NCBI GenBank assembly: GCA_947561395.2
Contig: OX387188.1
Location: forward strand, 37,071,942-37,135,941
DNA: 64,000 nt
Direction: 5' to 3'
From: Buxus sempervirens
Lineage: Eukaryota > Streptophyta > Magnoliopsida > Buxales > Buxaceae
A model generated the notes under the pieces. That model saw only the letters and a program-made list of their open reading frames with translations. It was not told where the DNA came from and made no database searches. The translations under genes were made by a program, and so were the position numbers. How positions within the stretch are numbered: the first letter of the stretch is position 1; the number at the start of each line of letters is the position of its first letter. This document shows positions 23,899 to 35,891 of this stretch, piece by piece.

Positions 23899-25311
23899 GC
23901 CAATCCGCCCAGCTTCAAAAGAGGTTGGTCCCACTTGAGACTTGGCAGCCTTCATGTTCTTACTTTAAAGCCCACTAGTAGGCAGCAAGGGAGGAGACCA
24001 TCTCGAGCGTTGAGAGATCAGCTGGTCCAACGGTGGAAAGTGTGTACACGTAGGTTTCATACATCTATGTAAACACATACTCTACTAGTAGAGCAACAAA
24101 TCTTCCAACAAAGGACTCCAGTGGATTTCAATTGGGGGTTTAAGTGTATAACCAACCTCGCGCCCGCCGTTTAGGGTCCAGTATTGCTAAAATCATATTA
24201 GTAACGGGTTCAAGATTAGCCCAACCCATCCCAACCTCGACTTTAATATATTTAAATATTATAATTATATGTTTAAAATATTTTTTTAGTACATATCCTA
24301 TAAAAAATACATATTTTATCAATAAATATATTATTACTTTATATATTATATTTAAAAAATCCATTTTTTTGCATTTTATACTAACCTTGTTACCAATCCA
24401 ATAAGGGCGGGTTAGGGTTTGGTATTGACTAAAACCTTATAAGCGGGTTCAAGTTTTTTCTAAAATCAGCCTTAAACCCGCCTTGTCGCCATCTCTACCC
24501 ACCATAGTTAAAACAAAAGTTGGTATTATTATTGGGATAAAATTGTCATGTGAAGTAAAGGTTGGGGCCGGTCTCAAACGGGTTGGCAGGGCATAGTTGG
24601 CTCGTGCCACCCGAGCTGGCCACAACGTGACTTAAACTTGAATTGTACCATGCCCAAACCCAAAAGGGTTGACACAGGCATGCCATCCCAAGAGACGCGC
24701 TTGGCTAGGTTTCTTCGGCCAAAATCTTTTTTATACTTCTTAAACTCAAAAGAAAAAAAATTTACACAAATAAGTAAATAAAAAACAATATTTATTAGCA
24801 ACTTTGTATTTATATAAATTTTGCTATATTTCATATTATATCTCAATTACATCCCAATTAAGTTGGCACCAGCTCATTTATCTTTCATTCACAATTTAAT
24901 AAAAGAAGAAAAAGGAAATAAAACGTTTACTCTTGTACATTGTTATTATAAAAACTGAAATCAATTTTAAATTCCTAACTCTTGCATTTTGTGAAGAAGT
25001 AGCTCCAGAATAATCAGGTTTTGTGCACTTTGTTCCCCGTTCAGTTAATCATTTAAGCAAACATAACATTCCACCATCTCCCTTGTTAATCTATTGCGAT
25101 GGTCATCCATTATCCTGTCACTTTTACTAAAAGCTAATTCTAATAGAATTATGGACACTAAAGTCATGAGCAGATAACGTGCCATGAAGGCATGCACATG
25201 ATAGTGACTCCCATATATACTATATCTAATGCGAGAAGGTGTATTGGGAAGTGTGCCTAAAACAATTCACAACTTTCCCAAAACGCTCATTCCTTGTGTA
25301 ATTTGGGTTTC
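23899..25311. other. Intergenic repeat-rich DNA
   Basis: No gene is supported. A degraded copy of the GCTGGTCCAACGG hairpin family is visible at about 24010-24130. Two stretches (24150-24500 and 24560-24700) are rich in CGGGTT/AACCCG words like the subterminal repeats of the hAT MITEs here, but I could not define paired ends or target-site duplications. Confidence 0.45.
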
Positions 25312-25319
25312 AATAATAT

Positions 25320-25465
25320 TAGAGTTGGCAAAATGCGGCCCAACTTGATGGGTCAACCCAAACCGACCCAAGTTAAACGGATTTGGGTTGACCCGTTTTA
25401 TTAATGAGGTTGGGTGCCCCAACCCGATTGTGACCCGTCCCGAACCCGACCCGTTGCTAGCTCTA
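25320..25465. mobile_element. Short hAT MITE with exact 8-bp TSD
   Basis: A 146-bp element starts TAGAGTTGGCAAAATGCGG and ends with the complement of TAGAGCTAGCAACGGGTCGG. AATAATAT flanks it exactly at 25312-25319 and 25466-25473. The interior is made of GGGTTGACCC/AACCCGACC words. TIRs beginning TAGAG and an 8-bp TSD fit a non-autonomous hAT element; it encodes nothing. Confidence 0.88.
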
Positions 25466-25968
25466 AATAATATTGGGCTCTATGTGTCTACACCTAGCAT
25501 TTTTCATTCAAAACCCAATCAAGTTTGTAATTGCTCCCCACTTCTCCTATTTACATGCAATACTGCTCCCCACTTCTCCTATTAATATATATAACTATTA
25601 TTTAGCCATTATAAGGGTTATAATGGTTTTATTTTATAAGTTTACAAGTTTAACCTTTAAAACTATCCGTTTTATGGTTGTCGGGGGATAAACTTTGAAT
25701 ATGAGGCTTTTAGAAAGCCTGATATTCATAACATATCCAACGGCTGGTGCACCTGCGGTGCGGGCCCGACGTGCCGGGCTGTGCCCAACTACGATGTACA
25801 GATGGTAGTTTGTATAAACACACGTAACGTACGTATCTACGTTCTACGCATGTGCTCCTTTCCTGATTTCTTATTGCCCACGAAACGTTGTGGGCGAGCG
25901 GGAGCGGGACAGGCGGCTTAGGGAAGAAGGACGAACTATCTCTAACCCGTCAAAGCCCCGCCGGAGAG

Positions 25969-28900
25969 ATGCCGACTCTTACAAAACTCTACACTATGCA
26001 AGAAGCCTCAGAGCACAGTACAAAGGAGGATTGCTGGGTTGTCATAGATGGAAAGGTAAAGCCTGAGCTTACCACCATTTCTTCCTCTTGTTCTAGATTG
26101 CATGTAAGGACGGATATGATCCCCCTTTTTTTTTGGTGGAAATAAGGTAAGTTTGTATGTATTCCAAAAGAATGATTTACAAGAACAGTATAGCGAATCC
26201 CTCACACTAGGGGATCAGCTGAAACTACGACCCAAAATCAAAGATAAAAAAAATTAGGCTCAACCTAAACATGAAGTACTGTATAGGCAAAAATTTTACA
26301 TATATACCCAATTTGACATAAAAACCCTATTGAGAGGGTTGTCTTGTACAAGCGTTGTATGTTGGGTTCTGGGTTTTACCCAGAATTCGGTTTCTGTTCT
26401 TGAATGTTGGGTTTTATTAATTTATGTCAAATTTCATTTCAAGATGTCTCAAATGATATGTCTAGTGATCTCGTGGGATACGATGTCTGTTGTTTCTAAT
26501 CTGTTATTATTTTTATGGATTTTGTTGATATGGGTTTGATGAATTAACATTCTTAATGATGGGTTTTATCCTATGGCGTATGTTATGACACTTGATATGA
26601 CATTGATCTTGTGGGATACCACGTTTATCATTTCTAAGCTTTATTTTATACCATTCTATCTGGATTCTTTTGGGATGGGGTTCATGGCTTTGCTTCTTCT
26701 TTCTTATGCGATTATGTATCCTTTCTAAAACTCTCATGCTAATGCCCTTATATCATCTTTCTCTTTGAATTGTCTGTTATGGTTAACGGGGTTACTTTCT
26801 CTTGTTGTCCTCTTCTTATGTGGAGTTTTCGTGGTTCCTGATTTTTGTTGCTTCACTTGATATAAAGGATGGTGTTGTTTCTGGTTTTTTCAATCAACAA
26901 TTTACACTGCTTGTGATTTTTTGAAATTAAAATGTTTCACTTGTGGTCTTTACCAGCAATTTACAATCCTAATAGCTAAATGTATCAGACATCACTCTCA
27001 TTGCAGACTTGATTTACTTTTTGTAGGCCTCTGAGGCCTTAGCTGTAGATTAGGCATTTTGGATTGTTCCATTAGCTTCAGTTTTAGGTTTTTGAGGAAT
27101 CGTCTGGTGGTTGGATATGGATAGGTTTTTCTGTTTTCCTTACTGAGTGTTGTGTATCAACTCAACTGTCTATATGCGGCAAGGCTTCCTCTTGTTGGAC
27201 TTGAAGAAGTTAAGCATTTTGAAAGGTATATAAGGAAAGAAAAATCATTTGCCATAATCTGTTTGTAGTAGTTTATTCGGATGAGCTGGTATCCTCATAT
27301 TTTCTTGAGCTCCTGGAAAAGTTTTTTTGTGTCATATTTCAATGAACTGGTGTCCATATTGTATTACTATGTAATGACAGTGTTACACGTATCTGGTTTC
27401 TTGTGTTGACATAGATATCACTTCATCTTTGTTTTATTTAAAATGATCCTAAAGAGTCCTCTGTCATGTAGCTTTTTACCGTGCAAATTTGATTAGACAT
27501 GAATGTGATATCAGTAGAGGTTTTTGATCCACAGCTAAGTGATGGTTTCCACTGTTTATATATGAATATAAACTTAAGGTATTAGTGTAATTCATTCCAC
27601 CGTATATTCAATATAATATGGATGCTTACTTGGCCATTTGATACTTGGACTTCTGTCCAAGGATTGAGGAGCAGATATTTATTTATCTTGGACTGAAAAT
27701 TTATGACAGGGTCAGACATGAGTAGAAACTGTCTAAATTAAAATTTCCAGCAACTTCAATAGGATGGCATCTATTTAGTGTTTGTTTGCCCGGTCTTCAG
27801 ATGGTTTCAACATAGTTCTATTCTTATAGTTGCGTGGCATGGGAATGTCCTTTTGTAAGCTTGTCTGCCTAATAATCATGTAATCAATAAAAAATAGCTA
27901 GTCACAATAGATCTGATAAATTAAAGTTTGTTCAAGAGCATGCGCGTGTGTGTGTGAAACGTGGGTAGCATACAGTTTGCAGATGCTCCATATCGAAATG
28001 GAAACATATCATTCCATATGTGTGTGTGTGTGTGTGTATAGTAAGATGGATATTAGGCTCTTCCTTTTCTAAGTGATTATACTCTGCTCAAAGAGAGAAG
28101 ATTCTTCTATTAATTGAAAGTAACAGTATGAATTTCAAAATCACAACAACAAGCTGTGTTTTTTTTTCTTTTTGTTCTTTAAGTTAGATCTATTTTTTTT
28201 TAAAGTTAAATCTATTCTTTGCTATATCCATAGTGATTGTCTCTAACTATTACCTTGCTTTACTTTTAGCTCTGTTTAGAAGCCAGATACCTGACCCAAA
28301 ATCTGCTTTTTCTTGGACACCAAATCTCTGCATAATTAACAAATAGGATGACTTATGGGGGAAAATAAAATTTATGACCTATCTTCACAGTTGTGATTCA
28401 TATGTTGGCAAGGTGAAGAGTCCATTGACCATCTGTTTTTATGTTACACTTTTTTTCTTGGGGATATGGTACCTTTTTTGGGTGCTTAATTGGAATGATA
28501 CTGGTGATGCCAAAAAATGTTCAATCCTTTCTCCTCAGCAGGAAATTCCTGTTGCTGGGTAAGAGGGGAAATACTATGTATAGAGCAGTTTGTCTTGCTA
28601 CCTGATGGTGTCTATAGTTTGAGATAACTATGAGGAGCTTTCACTGTGTGAAATGATCATGGAGAGTGATTATTTATTCTATCATGGTAATGGCCGATCC
28701 AAAATACTGGTTCAGTACTATTTTTTTCCTCTCTCTCTCTCTCCCCCCCTGTCCCATAAACATCCCTGGTCATCCTCTTCAAAATGGGTTTCCTTTGATT
28801 TTGGTTGGACTAGGTTTATCAAGACATGATTGTGGACTCTCATTTATTCATACTGTGAAAAGCAGTCTAAGTCTAGGCAAAAGCGGTTTCACAGATCGAA

Positions 28901-29862
28901 CTTTTGTCTCATCAGATTTACCAAACTATTCGAAATAGTCATGAAGAGACATCAACCAATATTGAAAGGCATGAGGATCTAGCTCTCCAAAGAAATCTAG
29001 AACATCTATATAAGCTTGTTAACCAGCTTCATTCACAGGTTCTGACTGAAAGCGGAAAGGAATCCTAAGCATTCCTGGCAGACATTGAGAACCCTTAATT
29101 TCTGCCGGCATTGGCTGCATTCCTCGTTGTGCTGGTCGAAATTCATATGATTTTTATTCCAAGGGGTGATGGACTCTAGGTTTTTCAACAGTAATCTTTA
29201 TACAGGTTCTCATTTTATGGTGAAACATTTCCTGGTTTTTGTAGGTGTGAAGGGGTCATCTTTATTAAGTCAAAGCATTTTCTCCATATCTCTTTAACAT
29301 TTTTCTTTTCTTTCTCTTCATTTTGCTAACGTGTAAAATGCTGGCAGCATAATCTTCTTCCCCCCCCCCCCCCCCCCCTCCCGATGTTTTTCTGCTTAGA
29401 TTAGATCGTTATATCCAGTTCCCTTTTGTCCTCCCTCAGGTTTATGATGTGACAAGTTATTTGGATGATCATCCAGGTGGGGACGAAGTCCTCCTCAATG
29501 CTACTGGTGAATTTCTTTCCAAATGATTAACTGCTCTCATTTTCATTTAGATATTTAAAACCTCAAAACCCTTATGATCTAATGTACTAGTTGTAATTCC
29601 AACTGAAGGGAGAGACGCCACAGATGATTTCGAAGATGTAGGGCACAGTAGGAGTGCAAAAGAGCTCATGGAGGAGTACTGCATTGGAGAGCTGGACCCA
29701 CCACCCCCTCTGGTGATGCCGGAACTTGAAATTCAGTCAAAAAAGAAACCGGCGGACCTTGCCCAGAAGTTCATGGACGTGAAAACACAGTACTGGGTCA
29801 TCCCAACAGCCATAGTTGGCATCTCTGCTGTAATCGGACTGTTGTATCTGCATAAAAAGTAA
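25969..29862 (+). CDS. CYB5: Cytochrome b5, tail-anchored
   Basis: Three exons, 25969-26055 (ATG), 29440-29506 and 29609-29862 (TAA), give 408 bp and 135 residues, the normal size of plant microsomal cytochrome b5. It passes electrons to ER desaturases, hydroxylases and some P450s. The two axial haem ligands are His40 in '[13 protein letters not shown]' and His64 in 'FEDVGHS'. A variable linker '[15 protein letters not shown]' leads to a C-terminal hydrophobic anchor (about 113-131) ending 'YLHKK', typical of tail-anchored ER proteins. The first intron (3.38 kb) is far longer than the coding part and splits before the haem-binding exon. All splice phases match. Identity is secure; the isoform is not assigned. 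Confidence 0.96.
26056..29439 (+). other. Long first intron of cytochrome b5 with simple repeats
   Basis: The intron is 3.4 kb and AT-rich. It holds a (TG)n run at about 28018-28037 with a shorter one near 27949-27957, a CT run near 28731-28742, and an unbroken run of 19 C at 29360-29378, just 60 bp before the exon. A T run followed by GGTGGAAATAAGG at about 26125-26147 may be a LINE 3' remnant. No nested gene was found. Confidence 0.7.
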
Positions 29863-30462
29863 AAGAAAGGCAATTATTTTTCCCCTCGTAATTGAAGGTT
29901 GTAGAAACAAATTTTGAGTTAATGTTTGAGAGCAGATCTCGCAGATTGAGAACTGGGAACGAAGGCTGATGGCTTAATCTAATACGTGCATGCATTATTA
30001 AGCGAATAAAGAAGTATCAGAAGCTGAAGAATTCTGATTTTAGAACTGCTCGTGTTGTTACTTGTTACAGAAGTTGCTTAATTAAGTGTAAAACATGAGA
30101 CGTTTGGATTCGTCACAGGTTTTTTCTTCGGCATTTGGCAAACTAACAAGTACTTGTTCATGGGACCGTGGGAGCTTTGAACACTAGACAGCGTGGGCTC
30201 CTAGGTGCATTAGACCATTTCATGCGGAAGTGTATCAGTTGGAGCATTTCATGCTTAATCTTATTTTTAGTACGGTAAAATATAGGTATTGGCTTTATAC
30301 AGAGTAGGCGAGTGCACGTAGCAAATTTGAAAAAAAAAGGGCTTTTGGAATAAACGTTATAGAAGTTAATTTGGGAAAAAATGAAGACCGTTATATGTAG
30401 GAAATGTCAGCAAGAAAAGAGGATCTTCACTACCCAAAAAAAAACAGAAAAGAGGATCTTGG

Positions 30463-31207
30463 CCCCATGGGTGGCTCAAACTTTTTGGGGCCTTAGGCAA
30501 GGTTATAAAAATGAGTTCTTTTAATTAAAAAAAATTAATATTAAATCATAAATTTATTTTTTGCCTTTTTAGATGAAAAATTACTAATTATACTTTTGTA
30601 TTCAAGTTTAGTCAATAAATCATTTTCAATAGATAAAATTGCTAAACTGTTTAATCTATCTTGACACATAGTTATTCGTAAATAATTTTTTTTAATCTTT
30701 CGTTTTGAAAAACTTCTTTCTACTGATGCAACTGTAATAAGTATAGTAAGTAATATTCTATATGCAATAAAACAATTGGGAAAACAATCAAGTTCTTTTA
30801 TTAGATTAAGTATTTCAATTGAAATATTAATTTCTGTTTTTGCAACTTCTTTTAAAACCTTTAATTCCGAAAACAAATCCAAACCATCAATATCAAAATA
30901 CATGTCATGCTTAAGAAAATTTTCAAGATCAAGACAATTTTTTTCTAAATCACAATCAACAAAAGAACTTAATTTGTCAAGGTCTTTATAGTTGTGGCCT
31001 TAACATATGAAAGAATTATTGAAGAACAAAAAATGTTAAAAAAGGAAAACCTAATAGTTGGGCCGTTGGGGGGCCTTAACGGCTTAATGATTAAGAAAAA
31101 AAACTTAATAAAGTAAGAAAGAAAATATATTTAAAAAATGGGGCCTTTGTGGATTGGGGGCCTTAGGCGGTAGCCTTAGTGGCTTACCCCTTTGAGCCGC
31201 CCCTCTG
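30463..31207 (-). mobile_element. hAT transposon remnant (hATC dimerisation domain)
   Basis: A 120-codon frame on the minus strand (30541-30903) contains 'YRILLTILITVASVERSFSK' followed by 'IKKNYLR' and 'MCQDRLNSLAILSIE', the conserved C-terminal dimerisation block of hAT transposases of the plant zinc-finger MYM/TTF-type group. The flanks carry GGCTCAAA (left) and TTTGAGCCGCCCCTCTG (right) plus GGGGCCTTAGGC words, which look like degraded hAT ends; outer limits are approximate and no clean 8-bp duplication was found. The rest of the transposase is missing, so it is not autonomous. Confidence 0.8.
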
Positions 31208-31230
31208 GTGGTATCTTGGCTTTATACAAT

Positions 31231-31407
31231 AAGTATAGATCAGCATTGAGGGTGCGGTCTGCTTTGGTGGTAAAGACCGTGCTCATCATAGTACAGTCCC
31301 ACCCTCATCAAGTGTGCGTGAATCCTGGTTATGTGCCGGTCCACATACACCCCTAACCCGATTCATATCCAAAAAAAAATAATAATAATAAAGTCTAGAT
31401 TAGCATT
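31231..31407 (+). mobile_element. SINE-like element with A-rich tail and imperfect 17-bp TSD
   Basis: The body (31248-31390) starts GAGGGTGCGGTCTGCTTTGG, contains a possible A-box TGGTGGTAAAG near its 5' end and a weak B-box-like stretch, and ends CATATCC followed by an A-rich tail with AAT units. AAGTATAGATCAGCATT before it and AAGTCTAGATTAGCATT after it match at 15 of 17 positions. Size, tail and flanking duplication fit a plant tRNA-derived SINE of moderate age. Confidence 0.75.
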
Positions 31408-31892
31408 CCAATGTTTAAAAGGGTCACTTTGCCTTAGCATTCATGTTTTAGGTAACAACAAATCAAACAGCCAATGCTTTGGTTGATATTCAATTATTCA
31501 GTCAGCATAGGGTTTAGAATTGTACAGTTTTTCTCTTGAACTTTGAGTGAGATATTAACACGCGGAGCATCGGACGGTTGCAGGCTTTTTGTTGTCAAAA
31601 AAATACTAACGGGTGTAAGAGGAAGGAACAGTTTTGGAAGGTTATTTTAACCCTATATTAATTATTAATTATGCTTTTATTTTTGGCGAGATCGTGCATA
31701 AAACCCGGCGTGGAAGGGTCCAGTGAACTGTATCTTTCGACTTGCGGGGTTGAGATGGTCTAGTCCAATGGACTCTCCTTTTATACAGACGCAAGTGTAC
31801 AGGACACTGGTACATGGCCACGAAGGGATGCTGTAACGGAAGACGCACAGGCGTAAGAGAGTAGCAAGAGAGAAGGAAGACGAAGAAGCGAC

Positions 31893-33488
31893 ATGGCTCT
31901 TGCTGTCCAGAAAAACACTCTTTATGTAGGTAAGTTACTGTACCATTGATGCATATCATACATAAATCATGATAATTCACGCCATTACAAAATATGTACG
32001 AGTGAATATGTGGATGATGATGGGGCTTTTAACATTCCAAACATGTGCGTATCTCTGATCAGGAGGCCTAGCGGAGGAAGTGAATGAAGCAATATTGCAT
32101 TCGGCGTTCATCCCTTTCGGAGAAATAAAAGACGTGAAGACACCATTGGATCAGGCGACGCAGAAGCATCGCTCTTTTGGTTTCGTTACCTTCCTTGAGA
32201 AGGAGGATGCTATTGCTGCCATGGATAACATGGACGGCGCTGAGCTCTACGGTAGAGTCCTCACCGTCAATTACGCCTTGCCCGAGAGGATTAAGGGTGG
32301 TGAACAGGGTTGGGCTGCACAACCCAGTATGTCTTCTTTTGCCCTAACACTAGTTCCGTTATTTCTTTCTTTCGTTCAGGAATTCCGGTTATTGCATAAT
32401 TCCTTTTTTCTTTTTCTTTCTTTCTTTTGTTTTTTTTCCTGTTGAACTTGAATGGCTTGTTTTAGTGGGTTGTTGATGGGGCGTGCTGAAAGTATGCATA
32501 GATTGGCTAATTGGGATGGCGATCTCTGTTTATTATCAGATGAATTCTTCTGTTGCTTCTAGATTTCGTAGAATATTTTTTGTCTCTCCTTTGTGTTGTG
32601 GTTTTAGGGTTTGGGGATTTAGCCTTTTATCTGTAATAGGGCGTGCCCTTTTTTGAGTGCCTTGATCTTAGGCTTGTAGTTTACTACCGACAAGGTTCTT
32701 GAGGTGCTTTGGTCCATGGTTTTAGGCTTCCCCAAACCATTCCTTATTGAGGACACCAAAATTTTTTGTTCTTTATATCAATATTTCTTTAATTTTATGA
32801 AAATATTACGAAATAGTGAAATTTCCCTCGAAATTGAAATTTGAGGAAGACCATGTTTTAGACTTCAGCTTTTGTTCCATTAGCAGTTGGATTGTTGGGG
32901 TGTTCTTTTATTCAGGCATTTAACTTATTATCAAATTGGTTTCCATATTCCTCCTCAAATTAGCTGAAATTTCAATTTCTATTTTTATGACTTTGGTTAT
33001 TTAGGTTTTTAGCTTTACTTGCTGTTTTACCCCCCTCTAACCCGATGGTTGGAAATAAAAGCTGATTATACTCATGTGCAGTTCTGGTAAAATTCATTCT
33101 AGTATAGTTTTGTTCCTTTTTCCGAAAATTTAAATGCATATACTGAATCATTGAAGCCAATAGTCTATTTCGGTTGACAGTAAATTCTGGGTTTCGTTTT
33201 CATACTCTTACACCAACAGTTGGGTCCCAACCGTGTAATGGCTGAAATCCTTTGTGTTCTTTTTTTGTTTCAGTTTGGGCGGATGCTGATACATGGTTCG
33301 AGCGGCAGCAACAAGAAGAAGAAATGAAGCGTTTACAAGCAGAAAACCAGGCTGAAATGCAAGCTGCAGAGGAGTTGCATAGGAAGAAACTGGCTCAGGA
33401 GAGAGAAGGAGAGAAGGAAGATGAGACTGAGAACAAGGATGATCCCATGGCAGTGGCAGAAGCAGAGGTTTTGAAGCAGAATCAGTAA
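31893..33488 (+). CDS. Small RRM protein, PPIE-like RRM without isomerase domain
   Basis: Three exons, 31893-31929 (ATG), 32063-32326 and 33274-33488 (TAA), give 516 bp and 171 residues. The N-terminal half is one RRM with RNP2 'LYVGGL' (10-15) and RNP1 'RSFGFVTF' (49-56). It is closest to the RRM of cyclophilin-type isomerase E and to the plant RRM protein represented by Arabidopsis At1g13690, which shares 'AFIPFG' and '[17 protein letters not shown]'. The C-terminal half is a charged, Gln/Glu-rich probable coiled coil; the cyclophilin domain of the animal protein is absent. It probably binds RNA or splicing partners in the nucleus, an inference from the PPIE relationship. The first exon has only 12 full codons. 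The protein appears complete. Confidence 0.93.
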
Positions 33489-35051
33489 TTATCAGGTACC
33501 AGAGAGGGTGTTTAATTGGGGTGCTGTAATGTTTTTTTGCGAGAAATTATAGTTTGCATTTTAGTCTGTATCTGTTACAAGTTACAACTAGTTTTATGAC
33601 AAAGATGAATGTTACAGAGCCAGTTGCTGTGGAAATGTAAGATGACATTTAAATTCCTTTTACACTCATTATCAGCGAAATTAGAATGGGATGTTTTAAT
33701 GTGTCTTCCTCAAGTATTCTTTGTTGATTGTGTGCTTGTTGGATATAACTATAATAATTAATAACCACATTGTGAGCATCTCCAGTGCCTGCAACTTTCT
33801 TCTTTTTGTGTGTGCATGCGTGTAAGCATGTATATACATTTGTTTTCCCATTGTGTTGAGATTCCAAATCATGATTTCCAGGGGTCGGTGATTCCGCTCA
33901 TTCTCTGGAAGTGATATCGGATGATTGAGTTCTGACCTGGATTCTAGATTGTCTCTATTTTCTCTTGATATCTAGTCATTTAGTTACCATACCTCACAGT
34001 TGTTGTTTTCACTTTTGGGATTTCTTCTAAATGTAACCCTTTAAAAATTTCTCTTCAGAAGTTGAACATTTACAGCTCATTTCCCCTGCCACCCATTGCC
34101 AAAATTTCCACTGCCACCCATTGCCGAATCTATGGAACCCTGTTGATATCAATTTGTATTTAAATTCATATATGCATCTGTTTCTTGAGGCCATTGTTCC
34201 TGATGCTTTTTTATGCTCCCCAAATTTGCAATGAGAAGATTCTTTTGCATATCTCTCACCAAGCACCAAAAATATGTGCCTGTGAACCATTTAAGTTTTT
34301 TTTTTTGGGGGTCTTTATAAAGGAATCCTTTCCAAAGACAAAAATGAGGGAAGAATATTTGTCAAAGACTCTTCGTAAACTTTACATAAACTCAAGGTTG
34401 TTGTCCATCTTATGCCCTTTTGCACTGTGGCAGATAGTGTAAGGTACAGAAAGTCTGCTATACCAGTCAATTGTGGAAGAAATAGCATGCAAATCATTAG
34501 GTTGCACGCGCAAATCCTGATGGATATGCTTCAGCAGACTTCTCAGTACATTAATTTTCATACAGCAGCGGCTTTTTATACAATTTCGCTCTATACTTCA
34601 AGGATGAGGCTCTACCCCCCTTTTCAGAAAGAGAACATACTAAAAGAGAACTGGCTAAAATGCAGCGATAATTGGTCATTTTGGAGAGGAAGATAAGATG
34701 CTTCATTTTCGGTTGGCAGCAAAGGTGTCCTGAGTATTGAACAGAATGGTTATTCAATCAGCGATTCTGGTAGGTAAAACTCTGTATCTGCCAGAAGATC
34801 TATAATCAGTTTAATTTATTATTATTGTCATTTTTGTTGAGGTTTAACAGAAGAAAAAGCAAGCACCCGATAATAGATAACCAGATATGCTGCAATCCCA
34901 AGTATGACGAAAGAGGTTCCATGAAAGATTTCAGTTTGATCGACTTTTTACAAGAGGAAGGAAGGTTCATGCCTCGGGAAGTTTTGATCTGCCAAATATT
35001 TTGTTGATATTGGTGGTAATCGATTCCTTGCAACTGCCGACACCCCTTGTT

Positions 35052-35215
35052 GCCTATAATGGAAAAGCCAAGGTGTTGGTTGGTACTTTTATCAAACATT
35101 TAGACTGCGCTTGCATTGCTTAATTAACCACTTAATTTCAACTTATGACTTACTAAAGCACATCTTGTAGCCTATAATGGAAAAGCCAAGGTGTTGGTCA
35201 GGACTTTTATCAAAC
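35052..35215. repeat. 46-bp direct repeat, 118 bp apart
   Basis: 35052-35097 and 35170-35215 share GCCTATAATGGAAAAGCCAA and continue alike, with about three mismatches over 46 bp. No target-site duplication or tail is visible, so a local segmental duplication is the simplest reading. Confidence 0.8.
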
Positions 35216-35839
35216 AATTAAAATCCACAAATATCTTCTTTATCGATATTCTGTTATCTTGAGAATTTCTTTTCAATTGATGCTGTTCCAATTGATGCTG
35301 AGCTGGTTTTTGGCTGAGCTGGTTATCCCAATTGATGCTGTTCCATGTCCCATGCGTCACATATTTGTCACGCTAAGGAATTGGAATTGAGTTTCAGATC
35401 AAGGAACTGATTCCGTGACCGTTAGATTATAAACTTTACATCCACGTTCACATTTCTTGTATTCGGAAACAATCAGGGCTTTCGACAGGGAGAACGAAAT
35501 AACAGAAATTCTGTTCTGATGATCCTCTATCCATGAAGTTCAAAGCTATCTTTATTAGACCTATTTTTTCCCTAAATCCTTCATACTTGGCAGTACCCTT
35601 TCTTCTTCCCAACTTGTGTTTGTGGGTTTTGATTTCCTTTTTTTTTTTTTCCTTAAATGCGGTACGAAGAGATATAGGATTCTCCATAAATTTTGAAGGG
35701 GACATCATGTACTATTAACCGATGAGTGTACATATCTTCTATGCTTACCTTAAGTCTTAAGATTTCTATGAGTGCAGCGGAAGAGCGAGATTGGCTAAAA
35801 GCTACCAAAGGAGATGACTTTGAGATTTTCTTCTGCTGC

Positions 35840-35891
35840 ATCATTCAATCTCCGAAGTTTTTTTTTTGGTAATCATTCAATCTCCGAAGTT
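35840..35891 (-). mobile_element. Tiny poly(A) retro-insertion between 18- to 20-bp repeats
   Basis: ATCATTCAATCTCCGAAGTT is present at 35840-35859 and 35872-35891. Only about 12 bases, a T run plus GGTA, separate the copies. On the minus strand this reads TACC plus poly(A), as in the other miniature insertions here. The duplication is longer than the insert. Confidence 0.75.

Noticed and set aside
24140..24510. Possible third hAT MITE
   Set aside because: CGGGTT-type words resemble hAT subterminal repeats, but I could not pair the ends or find an 8-bp duplication.
30776..30991. Plus-strand frame over the hAT remnant
   Set aside because: It is the antisense shadow of the hATC domain on the minus strand.
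34412..34696. 94-codon plus-strand frame upstream of COBL4
   Set aside because: The composition is not random-looking, but there is no recognisable motif and no consistent splice partners; left as unassigned intergenic DNA.
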